A stretch of DNA of 64,000 nt from Excoecaria cochinchinensis (GCA_947683425.1 CANTUQ010000109.1:2262501-2326500), one strand, 5' to 3'. Counted from the first letter of the stretch, positions 47,873-61,194 are shown. A program made the numbers and translations. The notes: generated from the sequence alone by a model not told the origin.

Positions 47873-48778
47873 TGGCAACTCCACTGGGGACGTTGTGTTT
47901 GAGACTTTGCTCCGAAAGTGCTTTGGTTAAAATGTATAATTGGGTTTTTAAAACTTAAAATTCTATCTCTTTTCGAAAATTGCATTGCATTTTAGAGCCT
48001 TAGACTTACGATAGTTGGTCCCTCTTTACCTCGGTGCGTTCCCGAAGCACGACCCTACTTTCACTCATTGTAGGGAAGTGTTAAGGATAATCACCAGTCC
48101 AAGCCTTGTACCTTTCGGTATATCAAATGGAGACCCGATCGGTCGTCATGCTCGTGATAAGCTAGACCCGTTGGCAGGGACCATGCTTGGGTAGCCCTAA
48201 AATTTCATCACCTTAACCAAAGCTCATGTAATGACAGGTAGAAACTTCCCCTAGGTAGCATGCTCCTTAATACAATGCTTGTGATATGGGTCATCACGTA
48301 TTAGACAAAATCAACCAAATAAAGTGGTCTTTTATTAAAGGCTTTCATGCCCCGATAGGTCTATCTTAATGAGATTGAATTGCCCAAATACGTAATGGCC
48401 AAAACCCATACAAATGCTCATTAGATTAAGACTGTTGTGCTGCCGGTTTTCCACCGTGCACCATATGTGTTCGACGGGTTTCCTGTTAACCCTCGGATGA
48501 AGCCCACCTAGGAAAGAGACCGCACGACCTCGTGTGTGGGAGTGATAAGATTGGAAGGATCTATTTGCTTGCATGTGGTTGTGAATACTGCACAGCATGC
48601 TCATGCATCGCATGTCATTCATGCATATTAATAAAACAAATACATGTATATATAAATAATAATAAATTTTCTCTCATGCTACGTGTATATACCTTTTCGT
48701 CTGCACATTATTCTTCACATGTAAATATCTTCTTGCATGTAATTTCCTCCATGCATCCCATCGTATTATGGTAGTCCA
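47873..48778 (+). other. PBS and 5' leader of B copy II
   Basis: PBS at 47874-47891, then the shared leader block (about 48018-48570) and the CATGCAT-rich stretch. Nearly identical to copy I. Confidence 0.6.
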
Positions 48779-49885
48779 TTGATCTCGCACTCATCAAAGA
48801 CCATTTGCATGCATGATCATGCATTATATATGTCATCCATGCATCATTCTAACCATTTGAACTTTTCAGCCATCATAGATTCATCCAAGTGGATTAGGGG
48901 TTCTGACGATCGACTAGTGAGCACAGATCTGCCCTTTGGGTTGCTAGAACTAGTGCCTGTTTGGGATTTTGTATTATTCTCAACTGCTGGCAGACCATTA
49001 TCAATGGCAGAATTACCACAAGGGATTGGTGCTTTGACGGTGCAAGACCTGGACAAGAGGCTCGAAGAATTTGAAAGGAAAATGTTAGCCATGATGGAAA
49101 GTATCGCTGCTCAAATTGCACCAAATGGCATGCAACAGCCTGCGGCCCCTGTCATTGGACAAGTCGAGTCGCTTATTATGGAAGAAGCTCCTATAGCGGT
49201 CACTGCCGGACAACATCCTACTACTCCTGCCATATCGCAAAGAGAGCATGATCCAGCCAATGAAGTATGCTCGCCACCTACTGAACCTAGAGGGGGATCA
49301 CCTGAGCAAAAAAGCAAAGGGCATATTTCAGAAAGTGGGCTTCTGGCAGTGGTATGGGGCCTGAAGAGAAAGGTGGATATCCTCGAGGAAAAGATCAGAA
49401 AATCTAAGCTTGTGACTGCTCGGGCACCTCTCCGTAAGACTACTACTGGTACCACGAGCCTAGGGATTGGTCATTATGGTAATAAAGGCACGAAAAGGAT
49501 GGGGAAAACGCCAATGGTTGAGACGACCTAGAGACGCTACTCTGACTTGGACCGCTCTCTATCTTGGGTACTGGAAAGGTTGACCAAGGAAGGTAAGCTG
49601 AGGCCGCTAACACCTAGGCCAGCTGCGACTCAAGGACAACCAGGACATAGGAATGACCAGTATTGTGCCTTCCATCAGCACACCGGGCACCTAACGGATT
49701 ACTGCCGAACTTTGAGAAACAGGATCCAAGATCTTATTGACACCAAGCATATCACAGACCCCGAGAAGAAAGAGAGAAGAAAAAAGCATACTATAATTCC
49801 GTCCCGCCACCTGAGATGTAATCAGGCCAATCCACTTGAGAGGCACGTTCCCCCAAAGCCGCAAGAAGAACACTATATTTTTTAG
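48779..49885 (+). pseudogene. gag: Reduced gag of B, copy II
   Basis: It has the same organisation as copy I but reads through the site that is a stop there, giving one frame from 48779 to a TAG at 49529-49531, and continuing in frame to 49883-49885. The zinc-knuckle-like YCAFHQHTGHLTDYC is at about 49660-49705. It lacks A's central gag domain. This is the better-preserved copy. Confidence 0.75.
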
Positions 49886-52195
49886 ATGTCTTATTGCTTT
49901 TCAATTCCAGAACTTTTTATGACAATTTGGTTACTGTAATATGATGAACAATTTCTGTCTGTTTATGTGATATTTTTATGATTTTATTTCCTATTATCAC
50001 GATGCATCCATTCATTTTGACATTAACCCAATTAATACGGCTCCATCTAATCTCGAAAATTTGGAAAATTCGAATAAAATCTTGATGGCATCTGATATAA
50101 CTCCTGAAGAGAGGATAATTTTGAGAAAAAAAAACCTTTGCCTGGACCTGGTATGACATGCTGAAAATTAACAAGGACATTCTTGAGATCGATACTACTT
50201 CCACGTGCCAACATGACGACGAACAGAATTTTAAAAGCCATTTCTTTGCATCCACAATATCTGAGCTACATATGATGCTACCAAATAAAATCAAAGTTCA
50301 AGAGCTACATTGGAAGTTAGACGAATAAAACTCAAGACCACCATAAGAAATATACAACCCATCAGAACCAAGCCATATAACCCTTTTCCTCTCGACCCCT
50401 TTGAAATGTGCACCCCAAAACCAATTATGATAGACTCTCAACCATCCAGAACCCTTATAGCCAAAATTCTTGCTAAAACTCAATGCCCGACTAAATTGAG
50501 CCACGAGGGTCCCAATAGTTAAAAGTGCGTGTATATGTAAACTTTAAGATTTGAGCAAAGCTTGTTAAAAGAAAGAAAATTGGGGTGCAAAAAACAAAAA
50601 AAAACAAAAAAAATTATTAAAAGAAAAGAAAAGAAAAGAAAAGAAAATCTGATAAATAAAAAAAAAAGAGAAGAAAAGAGAGAATTGGTCAGGGGGCAAG
50701 GGAATGCTGTTTGGGGGCAAGTTTTATTCAAATCCCGCCGATCTACACATGCCTGCACATTGCCTGAAAATGACCTAAAAGGCTAAACCACGAACCATCC
50801 ACCCAATCCCGGTCGACGAAAACCATTTCGAAACGTAAACTACCGAGGCCGATAAAAGTACCCCAGATCATCAAAGCCCAACCTGTCACCCTATCTCAAC
50901 CATTGAAAGGCCACTTCAGAAAACATATCCCCAAAGCCAATAAAAGCCAAACGTGAAACTTCATATTCAAGCCCCAAATAAGGAACCCATCACCTCAACC
51001 AGTCTGCACAAGGGCTAAAACCAAGACTTTGATACCAAGAGGAGCCACTCTCAGAAGCAGCAGTCCCCCTGGCTGACAAGACGAAAAAAAATTCAATCTA
51101 CACCGACGGACTGAAAGAGGGTCCATGGCAAAAAAAAAAGAGAAAATATTCAATCAAGAAAACCCGCGAGGGCTGATTGATAACAGAAGTTTGATGCTCT
51201 CAAAATCTATCCCGAGATTAGATGAGGTCTCATATTTTTTCGAGTTAATGCCAAATAGTGATCATGTGATATGAAATCAGATTGAAATATATGCATTTAT
51301 GCAAAGATGTGTAGGTGTAACTAGAGCAGCTCATCTTGCACACTCAAAGTTGTCTGGGTCCGGCATAAAACCAGCACATTGTTACCAACTACCCTCCGAC
51401 GTTCTCGCCACTCAGGCACTTCAGCCAACTCATCTTGCTACCCACTGTGAAGCCAACCCTACAACACCTTCCTAATAAAGACCCAAGCTCATACAACCAT
51501 AATCTGAGACATAAGCACATGCCAATCATACCCGAAAGACCTTTCGCAACAACTCTAACTTCTCTCTCAAAAAAATAGAGGCCGTTAGAGATGAAAACCA
51601 TGACTGGCGCTCTAAGCAAAAGTTAGGCCAAAGGGCAGGATGAAAACCAGGCGACAGGCAGTCTGTCCTATAAAAATAATAATAATAATAATAAAATAAA
51701 TAAAAGCCGCTGGATTGGGTTGGGTCCATTCCAGCCAAAAAAATAAGGTACAGGGTTATGTAAAAATCCGACAAGGACGCATCTCCCACTAAGAAAAGCT
51801 AGTGTGAAAATTCACGAGGGACGCACTACCTTCAAATAATGACTACAGGTACTAGAGAAGAACCTCATAATCCCTTAAAGGCATGAAATTCAAAGGCAAT
51901 CCAAGGGGGCACAAATCCTACCGTAACTGACAACCAAACCAGCTGACGCCTCCGAATCCACTCGGATGAACTCTTATCCTACATTGCTGCATGACACATA
52001 CATTTCACATGCATGCTCACCATTTATACCTGCATATCTACCTTCTAAATTTTGCAGAAAAAGAAACTCGATGCTAGCACCGACAAAGGGTAAGCAATGA
52101 CATTAATCCAACATCAGTCCAATCATCAAATCAACATCAGCTCAATCATCAATCAAAACAAACAATCAGCCAAAAGCCTCCCAAGGGGCATTGCT
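49886..52195 (+). other. B copy II: pol scrap, unassigned sequence and 3' spacer
   Basis: It repeats copy I: the linker remnant at about 50055-50110, the two-strand-open segment at 50298-50522, the A-rich AAAAGAAAAG tract, the - strand frame at 51389-51619 and the shared spacer blocks. No additional gene is seen. Confidence 0.5.
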
Positions 52196-52204
52196 TCGAA
52201 TCTA

Positions 52205-53110
52205 AAAACAGTTTGCACGAGGACGGTACTACAGCTTCACGGAGGGTTTGCACGATCTCGGTACTACTACTTCAAATCTCGGAAGGGTTTGGACGATGCC
52301 GGTACTACTATTCTGTGAAGGTTTGCACGACAACGGTACTACCATTTTAGAACAGTTTGCACGAGGACGGTACTACAGCTCCACGGAGGGTTTGCACGAT
52401 CTCGGTACTACTACATCAAATCTTGGAAGGGTTTACACGATGCCGGTACTACTATTCTACGGAAGGTTTGCACGACAACGGTACTACCACTTTGGAACAG
52501 TTTGCACGAGGACGGTACTACAGCTCCATGGAGGGTTTGCACGATCTCGGTACTACTACTTCAAATCTCGGAAGGGTTTGCACGATGCCGGTACTACTAT
52601 TTTACGGAAGGTTTGCACGACAACGGTACTACCACTTCAAAACAGTTCGCACGAGGAAGGTACTACTGCTCCACGGAGGGTTTGCACGATCTCGGTACTA
52701 CTGCTTCAAAAGGTTTGCACGCTGCCGGTACTACTATTCTACGGAAGGTTTGCACGACAATGGTACTACCACTTCAGAATGGTTTGTACGAGGACGGTAC
52801 TACTGCTCCATGGAGGGTTTGCACGATCTCGGTACTACTGTTTTAAAAGGTTTGCACGCTGCCGGTACTACTATTCTATGGGAGGTTTGCACGACAATGG
52901 TACTACCACTTCAAAACAATTTGCACGAGGAAGGTACTACTCCTCCACGGAGGGTTTGCACGATCTCGATACTACTGCTTCAAAAGGTTTGCACGCTGCC
53001 GGTACTACTATTTTACGGAAGGTTTGCACGACAACGGTACTACCAATTCAGAACAATTTACGCGATTACGGTACTATCACTCCACGGAGGGTTTGCACGA
53101 TCACGACATT
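52205..53110 (+). repeat. Minisatellite of B, copy II
   Basis: It has the same unit and four-variant order as copy I, again with overlapping open frames in all three forward frames (52248-53126, 52357-53226 and 52502-52846 are the longest). Scattered point differences from copy I do not introduce clustered stops. Confidence 0.9.
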
Positions 53111-53264
53111 ACCGCTACAGCAATAGCCAACACACTGAAAACTGCAACAATACCAATCCAGCTTGGGAAAGCGACCGCCTCAGGTACGTGTCTCTTCCCT
53201 TCTTTGCTGAATTTTGGCTCATTTAGGCACCTATGTCCTAGAGTTCCCCAAAATTGGGGGCAAT

Positions 53265-54761
53265 TGTAGACACCGGGTCCCGAGGCGGTCCAAGATCAGA
53301 ATTACCCGATGATGAAAATGATACCGGTTTACAGGCAGAGGTGTCAAAAAATGATATTTCCCTTGTCGAAACCCTCGTTATTTTTAAACAAAAATAAATG
53401 TATATAAAAAATATATTGTCGTAAAAAATTAATTAAATTGGTTAATTTTATTTTAACAAAAAAATAATGTTATTGAGAAATGTTATTTTGTTTAATTTTT
53501 TTAAAAAAAGGAAAAAATTAAATTAGTTAATTAATTTAGTTGAATTAATTTAATTAATTGATTTAATTAAAAAAAGGGGAAGAAGAAATTAAACTAGTTA
53601 GTTAAATTAATTGGAAAAAAGATTTAAGAAAAGAATTTAAAAGATTTTTTTAAAAAAAAAAAATTAAACTCAGGTGTTGTAAAATGTGGTAAATGGCCAA
53701 AGTGGCCATTTACCACATTTGTGACCGCGTGATGGCCTTTGCCATCACGCGGCCACTTTTGGTTTTTGGCCAAAAGTGGCCTCGTGGTGGCCACTTGGCC
53801 ACCACGCGATCCACTGGTCTTCCCGTCATTTTTGCCGATTTTTTGCCTTTTTTAGACTGTTTTTCAGTCTGATTTTTCCTGTTTTTTTACCGTTTTGTGT
53901 TATTTTCGATCAACAGAAAATTAAAAGTCTCTTTGGACTTTCTCTATTTTGGGACAAGGCTGAAAATCAAAGAGGGTTTTCCCCTCATTTTCAAGGGGAC
54001 GGCAACATTTTATTGAAGGATTTTTTTTGTTTTTTGGCTTTTCTCTCTAGCTTTTTCATCTCCAGCAAACTAGTTTTTCTTCTTCAAAAAAAAATTCTTA
54101 AGTTCATTTTTCTTTTTCTCAAGCTTTAATCTACTTATTTTTCTTCAAAAAGTATAATCTATTTCTTAGGTGATTTGAGCTTGGAAAAGTAATTTCGTTT
54201 GCTCAAACATTCACCAAAAGAAAATATTTTTTCTCTTAATTTATTTTGAAATATTAATTTCTACATTTTCTTCAAATATTTATCACCAAAAATCGATAAG
54301 GGGAACGGATTGAGACATTCTATTTTCGATATACAAAAATTATGAGGGTAAACATTCTTGAACTCGTTTTCATTTATTTTTTGTATATTATTTATTGTTG
54401 TTAATATTATTTCTTGCTATTATTATCATGTCTATTATTTACTTTTAGCATTTTAATGTGTTAATATCACTAATAAAATATTATTTGTTTGCTTCAATTT
54501 GATTTTTATGTTCATTCACTATTATTATCATTATCAACCATTATTTTGTGCTTATTTATTTTATGTGTGCTACTGTTCATTGTCACATTATATTATTATT
54601 CTTATTGTTAATTTTATTATTATTGTCATCATCGTTTTATTTATTTATTCATCATTGTTATGTTGTGTTTGTTTATTTTACATTATCATCATTATTAGGG
54701 CTACTACTATCATTTATTTTAGTATTGTTAGATTTTTATTTGTTATTAATGATTCTATTAG

Positions 54762-54800
<39 letters not shown>

Positions 54801-56100
54801 GTTATTATTTAACATGCTGTTTTACATTTATTATTATTATTATCATTATTATTATTATTATTATTATTATTGTTGCCATGATTTTGCTATTGTGATTGCC
54901 ACTGTTTGTTGTCATGATTGTTATTACTTGTTATTATATTAGTGTTCATGTTTACTATTAATATTCTGCCGCCATTAATGTCCTTATCATTATAATTTGC
55001 ATTTATTTCATTAATTTGTCTAGAGTTGTTCACTAATGTTTTCCGATATTATTTTTGTATGAGTTTAATGGGAATTGGGTTATTTGAGCATTCCCGCGAC
55101 TCCCCGGATGGGTCACGACGCGTGGAGGGTCACATCGGTTCGGTGAGATTTCTCTAGTTCCCCATCCTTTTGTTGTGTTTATTTGTAAATAATTATTTTA
55201 TTTGTGCACGCGTGCGATAAAAAATCACAAAAATATTTCTATAATTAAATTGGAATTTTTATTAATAAAATTGGGACCAATGTCCCTTATTTTAGTCTAA
55301 CAATAAAAACATCACAATTAAAACGAAGAGTCAACTTTTCTCCAAAAATGGGATCACTCATCCCGGTTTTCCAATTCAAACAATCAAAATAACTTTTCGA
55401 ACCTTCTTTAAATTAATACGAAGGAACCAATGTTCCTAAATCTCGAACAAGTACGAAGGAACCAATGTTCCTAAAATAATGCCCTGATTTATGTATGTCT
55501 TTTTATTTCGTTTTTGGGTGAGTGTTTTAAATTTATGTTTTTTCATTTTGGGCCCTTGTAATTAACTTTGGGGCAACTTTATTTATTTTTGGGGATTGTA
55601 TTCCTTCCCACTTATGTCTTTAATCTCCTTTTATGGGGGTTGTATTCCACCCCTTGTTTCTCTTGTAATTGCGTGCTTGTGTATTTATCGCTTTCATTTA
55701 TCGCTTTCATTTTATCGCTTTTTGAATGCTTGATATGCGTAACTTAATTTAATGCACCGAATGTGTGAGATGAGAGATAGAATTTCAAGAAGCTAAAAGC
55801 TCACTTATAACTAACCAAAGCATGAATAAGAGGGAAGTTCCGAATACCACATCTCTGGTTTAGACCGTTAGAGGTGAGAGATTTTTTCCAATTTCTTGCA
55901 AATTGGGTGGCTACTCCAAATGCCTCAAAGGTGCCTTTAGGTGTCATTAGACTAGGTGGTTCTCCCCAATGTTCTATTGGGAGGGATACACCGATGATGT
56001 CTTGTGGTGCCCATGATCAAAATACGCAAACCAATTCCTCGAATCCCGAAGGCGGATTCAAAGCGAGGGCCCTTGCTGGGTAACACCGGCGCGCGTCACA
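53265..56100 (+). repeat. LTR-B copy 3 (last)
   Basis: It is 2,836 bp and ends the array at CGTCACA. It has all four hairpins: H1 53682-53720, H2 53725-53752, H3 53753-53779 and H4 53783-53806. The conserved U5 hairpin is at about 55961-55983. Confidence 0.9.
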
Positions 56101-56262
56101 TCGGGTGTGCCTGGTATCAGGGGGAAATTCAGACCGATATGGGAAGGTCCTTTCATCCTCAATAAGCTGTTATCAAAAGGAGCAGCGATTCTGTCAGATG
56201 GCGATGGCAACGAGTTCAAGGAGCCGATCAACATTGATAGACTCAAGAGGTTCCACGGTTAA
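56101..56262 (+). pseudogene. pol: C-terminal end of A's integrase, after the insertion
   Basis: The frame interrupted at 28192 resumes with KFRPIWEGPFIL, the usual integrase C-terminal motif, and ends INIDRLKRFHG with TAA at 56260-56262. It has no stops of its own and confirms that the array landed in the integrase. Confidence 0.9.
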
Positions 56263-57454
56263 AGACGATAAAAGTCAAAATAAGAGAATAAAAGTCTCGC
56301 GGGTCGAAAATCGAAAAAAGGCGGCCTTGCTAAAATTGAGCGCCTCGTCAGGGTGAAAATCGAAAAAAGGCATTCTGGGCAAAAATTAGAGACTTGAGAG
56401 AAAATGTTCAATTAAAAAAACCCGAGAGGGCTGATTGGTAACAGAAGTTTGATTCTATCAAGATTTGTTCCATGAATGAATGTAGCTTTGCGTTTTGAAT
56501 TAACGTTAAATGATGATTATGTATACTGAAATCGTACTGAGATGTACACAATTTTATGAAATGAAATGAAACTGAATTTATTCATTTGCATTATTTTCTA
56601 GTTCTGTTTTAAAAAGAAATATATTGCTCAAAATGCATGCAAATCTGTACTAATTCCTACCACTGCTCTCGCCGGCCAGATGCTAAAGCCGACAAGTCTT
56701 GTTATCAGTGACAGGACTAAGTACCGATCTCTCATACGTGCTGGTAGAAGTGACAGAATGGTTTTCGAAGGAGGGTATGAGAGGGCTTGGGTCGCATAGT
56801 CAAAGTGTACCCAATAGGTCATAAAGCTGATACCTCGGCCCGTCAATGCGGCTATCCATATGAAACCGTCATGAGAAGGTTTGTCAATGACTTTAATCTC
56901 TCATAAAAAAATAGAAAAAAAGAAAAAATAAATAATAAAAATAAAAATAAATAAAAATAAGAGCCGTTTGATTGGGTTGGGTCCATTTCAGAAAAAAATT
57001 AGGCAAACAGTCATGTGAAAATCCCTCAAGGGACACATTTTCCATAAAGAAAAGATAGTGTGAAAATCCACAAGGGACGCACTACCTTCAAAATAATGAC
57101 TCCCGATGCCCGGAATGATAAGGCGACATTACTTCAGATGCAGGGACATAAGTCAGAATCCTGGGTATATGATCATTGATCCGGGGGGCAAAGATACAAA
57201 CCCAACGAGTTTTTCAGAGCAGATTTTGGAGCAAAGTCCCTAAAGCCAAGATGACACTCTTCTGGATCCTTGGAGGCATGGTGGAACGGCCAAGCCGTAT
57301 CCTTAATGGATCCTTGACCACCTAGGACATGGTCTATCCATTTTTTTTTGCAAGCATTTACATCTCATATCATATACATATAATTTCTCGTATATACTTA
57401 TGTGCACATAACTTTACAGGAAATATCTAAGTAAAAAGCATCGCCATCAGAAGA
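56263..57454 (+). other. 3' spacer of A
   Basis: Non-coding; it has blocks shared with B and C (56400-56580, 56960-57110), including GATTGGGTTGGGTCCATTTC and AAGGGACGCACTACCTTCAA. No gene is seen. Confidence 0.6.
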
Positions 57455-57462
57455 TGAAACCC

Positions 57463-57715
57463 TCGCACTTTGTAAGTCTGGAGCAGACTCGGTGCAGCTC
57501 AAAAGAGCAACCCTCACACTTTGTAAATCTAGAGCAGACTCGGTGCAGTTCAGAAGAGCAATTCTCGCATTTTGTAAGTCTGAAGCAGACTCAGCGTTTC
57601 ACCATCTGAAGATGGAACCCCCGCACTTTGTAAGTCTGGAGCAGACTCGGTGCAGCTTAGAAGAGCAATTCTCGCGTTTTATAAGTTTGGAGCAGACTCG
57701 ACGCATCACCCAAAG
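57463..57715 (+). repeat. Minisatellite of A
   Basis: Five units of about 51-58 bp follow the pattern GCACTTTGTAAGTCTGGAGC, AGACTCGGTGCAGCT, then AGAAGAGCAA. It lies in the same place as the B and C arrays, between pol and the 3' LTR, but its sequence is unrelated to theirs. Confidence 0.85.
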
Positions 57716-57860
57716 GGATAAAAATTGCTCCGCAGTCTATACGGTAACTTAAAAAGACGATTTCATTCTTATGACCAGGAAGACAGCTGCCTCAGGTACG
57801 CGCTTCTTCTTTCTTTCTTTGAGTTTTGGCTCACCTAGGCACCCAGGCATTACGTTCCCC

Positions 57861-57875
57861 AAAACTGGGGGCAAC
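57861..57875 (+). promoter_or_regulatory. Polypurine tract of A
   Basis: AAAACTGGGGGCAAC abuts the 3' LTR. The preceding 80 bp (CCTCAGGTACGCGCTTCTTC, TTTTGGCTCACCTAGGCACC) are conserved in B and C as well. Confidence 0.85.
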
Positions 57876-60369
57876 TGTAGATACTGGGTCCTGAGACAGC
57901 CCAAACCGAAGTTACCCAATGATGAAAATGATACTAGTTCACAGGCAAAAGACAGATAGAAGTGATGATATCCTCAAAAAATATGTTTTTTATTTTTAAT
58001 TTAAAGGGGGGGGGGGGGGAAAGAGAGTTTTTGGAAGGCCTGTGGTGTAAGGCCCATCTCACGTTGGTGAGATGCAGCCTCACTGCATGAGCGCCATTAG
58101 ATCTCACTTGGCTCATGCGCCTCACTGTCCCCATCACCCCCTCTACCATTATTTCGGGGGATTTGGTTGAAAAACGGAGGATTATGGCTGATTTGGTGGA
58201 AAAAGAAACATAATCCTTCAGAGGGAGTATAAGAGAAAAAGTTGAAGAGAAAAAGGAGGATTATTTTTGAGAGGAGGCCGAAGAACTCAAAAGGAAGACA
58301 AAGAGAAAAGAAAGCTTTGAGAGCAAGAAAGCGATTTTTATTCTCAAAGCATTCTGAGATTGTTTCTTGAATCCAGGAAATTAATTCCTGTTATTTGAGA
58401 TTCAATCGTCTTTGGTTTTTTTTCTTTAACGTAACCTTCATTTTAAAGTTTTTATTAGTCTCTGTTTTTTATCCTTTTCAAGAAAAGCAAGGAGGAAAAT
58501 CAGAAATTCTTCATCTGCAAATCTAAAGTCAATATATGAGGATAAATACTGGGATAAACCTCTTCTTCTTTCATTCTTCTTTTTTTTTTATTTCTTATTT
58601 TTCTTTACTAAGTTTCTTATGATGTACATACTGTATATATTTGTTGTTTGATTTTATTAATATATATGTTGTATGATTGTTGTTGTTTTGTTATCAGATG
58701 TGAACTCTAAATATTGTCATGGTTGATCGGCATGTTTGTTGTTCTATTATGCATGTTTGATGGCATATTATCATATTTTATTCAGTCTGTTAACGATACT
58801 TTGTTCGCCCCTATTTTTATGTTTGTCTGATCGTGGCTTTATTTTGTCCGAGTCGTGACTTGCCGTTCAAGTCGTGTCTTTATTTTGTTCAAATCGTGAC
58901 TGCCCGATCGGATTTTGTCTTTGTCTTTGTCCTAACTGTTTTTCCCAATCGGATAGTGCCTTTGTTTTTTTGCCCGATCAGTCGCGTCCCTCACAGTAGC
59001 AGACATTGCACTACTCGTGCAATGAGTGCATGAGTCGTGCACCCATTGCACTACTCGTGCAATGCGTGCACGAGTCATGCACTAGTCTTCTGTCCTCCCC
59101 TTTCTTCGGCGTTTCTTTCACTTCACCCAAGCGTCTTCTTTCCTTTTACCTAAGTACCTGACCGAATATATAACAGATAAACGCATGAAATATAATATAG
59201 TTTGCCCCGTTTATTTTGTCAATTTCTGTTTTAGTTTATTTTGCCATATTTTAGTTTTCTTTTATTCAATATATTTCCTGTAATAATTATCAATGCTATA
59301 TTGTTGAATTATTTGTCACCGTTTGATTATGTTTTTTTAACTTATTTGTTTTTTTTTTACTTGTTAGTCATTGTTCGATTTTTTATATATATTATTATTC
59401 ATTTAATTACTTTACTAACATTTTATTTTACTTTTGTTTTGTTGTCTCAAAAATTATTTATATATACGAGTTATATTTGTGCACAGGATGGAGGATCGGG
59501 AGACCAAAGACCTTCAATTTAGGGTTTGTATTTTTTAATTGTTGTATTTCCTTTTATTGTTACTTTTTATGTGTTGTATGTAAAAATATATTTTAGATTC
59601 ATCCATATTATAGAAAATTACATTTTTTACAATAATTAATAACTTGGAATTTTTCTTAATAAAATGGACCAATGTCCTATTTTAACCAATAAAATCTCAC
59701 TATCAAATAGAGGACTAATTTTCACAAAATGGGATCACTCATCCCCATTTTCTCAATCAATACCCAAAAGTAGTTCTCCAATCTTTTTAAGTTAATAAAA
59801 AGGAACCAATGTTCCTAAAATTCAATAAACCTCCCGATTTATGTATAATGCATTTTTAATTATTTTGTATATGTTATTTATTCATTTTGGGGCCCTTGTA
59901 ATTAATTTTGGGGCAAGTTTTATTACGCTTTCTTATTTTTAAGGGATTGTTCTGCCACAATTTTTTACATGTAATTTATTTATTTCTTTATCGCTTTATT
60001 TAAATGCTTTCCAATGTGAATTCAATACATAATCGTGTGAGATGAGAGATGAAATTTTAATTCCTTAAAATCTTAATTATAAACTTGACTTAAGTCATTA
60101 ATAAGAGTAAAGTTCCGAACACATTCTCTGATTTAGACCAACAAAGGTTAGAGACCTTTCCCAATTTCTCGTAAATTGGGTGGCGACTCCAAAATACCTC
60201 AAATGTGCTTAAAGGCGCCGTGAGACTAGATGATTCTTTCCAATGTTCTATTGGGAAGGAAGCATCCAAAATGACTCATGATACCCAAGATCAAAAAGAC
60301 ACGAACCAATCCCTCGAGCCCTAAAAGCGGATTCAAAGAGGGCTTTTACTAGGTTCAGCGTGCGTCACA
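57876..60369 (+). repeat. 3' LTR of retrotransposon A
   Basis: It is 2,494 bp, about 100 bp shorter than the 5' copy because of fewer hairpin units and loss of the (AT)n tract. Many scattered substitutions make this insertion older than B or C. The conserved hairpin is at about 60237-60256. Confidence 0.9.
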
Positions 60370-60374
60370 TCTAC

Positions 60375-61194
60375 GTTTTGAAACTCACTTATATGCCTGA
60401 GTTGAGTGTTAAATACTAAGTCAGTTTTAAATATATAAATATATGTAAGCCTACGAGTTGTATTAGATTGTAAGTGAAATTAGAAGATTTTTTTAAATTG
60501 TAAGTTGATATATATATATGATTGGTTTATGTATTGCAGGACGGAAAAACTTGTGTTGCACTTTGATTTAGAATATGGTGAATGAATGTGTGATTTTAGA
60601 AGTGTAAAAGACTTTCTTTTTACAGGGGATAAGTGATATTATAGAGAAAATTCTGCCAAAATTTCGGTAGAATTAAATGGCACATTAAGTTAGAGCCACA
60701 TTTTAAATGGCTTATTAGCTTCATTAGGAAGCATGTATTTCAATTATTCTTATTTCGTTTAATTATTATTATTAATTTTTCAATTACATGTTATTAAAAG
60801 TATCATGTTAATAAAGTATGTTGGTTTGTTTACACTTATTTTATTGGCTACAGGATTTGTTTAGTTGCCGGACTAAAAGGAGTCTGCAAAAAGTCAAATC
60901 TATTTTGGGAAAGGGACAGAAGCATATAAGATATATAAGAAAAAATCGGTTAAATTGTTAGTTTGTATGATGAGCGATTTTAAGTTTTTATTTTTCTAAG
61001 TACTTTTTAAGTACTATACAATTTAATGTACCTTTATTATATTATATTTTTTAAAATAATAATATTGGAGAATTGCTATTTATATAAATTAAATTTTGAA
61101 TGTTATAATAATAATAATAATAAAAATAATAATAACAAAATTAAATTGCAAATAAAAATAATAATAGTAATAATAATAATAAATATTAAAATTA
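60375..61194. other. CACTA interior, right of the A insertion
   Basis: AT-rich sequence without recognised coding content, ending in AAT/AATA microsatellite (61105-61185) before the right subterminal repeats. It may include intron-like DNA (TATTGCAG at about 60532-60539). Confidence 0.4.

Larger units (their letters stand above)
28193..56100 (+). mobile_element. Retrotransposon B tandem array: LTR-internal-LTR-internal-LTR
   Basis: There are three LTRs: 28193-28304 plus 36855-39667 (split by C), 45066-47872 and 53265-56100. Two internal regions lie between them: 39668-45065 (5,398 bp) and 47873-53264 (5,392 bp). All copies are nearly identical by eye, which indicates a young insertion. The LTRs begin TGTAGACACCGGGTCC and end CGTCACA, like A and C. 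Coding content is only a reduced gag, so B is non-autonomous. One pair of target duplications around the whole array suggests a single insertion, later expanded by recombination between LTRs. Confidence 0.88.
28188..56105. repeat. Target-site duplication around the B array (CCGGG / TCGGG)
   Basis: CCGGG (28188-28192) precedes the first B LTR and TCGGG (56101-56105) follows the last, differing at one base. A's integrase frame joins exactly across the insertion when one copy is discounted, which confirms the boundaries. Confidence 0.8.
18492..60369 (+). mobile_element. Retrotransposon A: Tat-clade Ty3/gypsy element, split by a nested array
   Basis: The 5' LTR (18492-21082) and 3' LTR (57876-60369) start TGTAGA and end TCACA. 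The flanking 5-bp sites are TCTAT (18487-18491) and TCTAC (60370-60374), one mismatch. The internal order is PBS, leader, gag, protease, G-patch, RT, RNase H, second RNase H, integrase, minisatellite spacer, PPT. The double RNase H and the G-patch identify the Tat clade (Ogre/Retand relatives). No extra ORF upstream of gag was seen. The coding region is decayed and the integrase is interrupted at 28192/56101 by the B/C array. Without it, A is about 14 kb. Confidence 0.9.
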
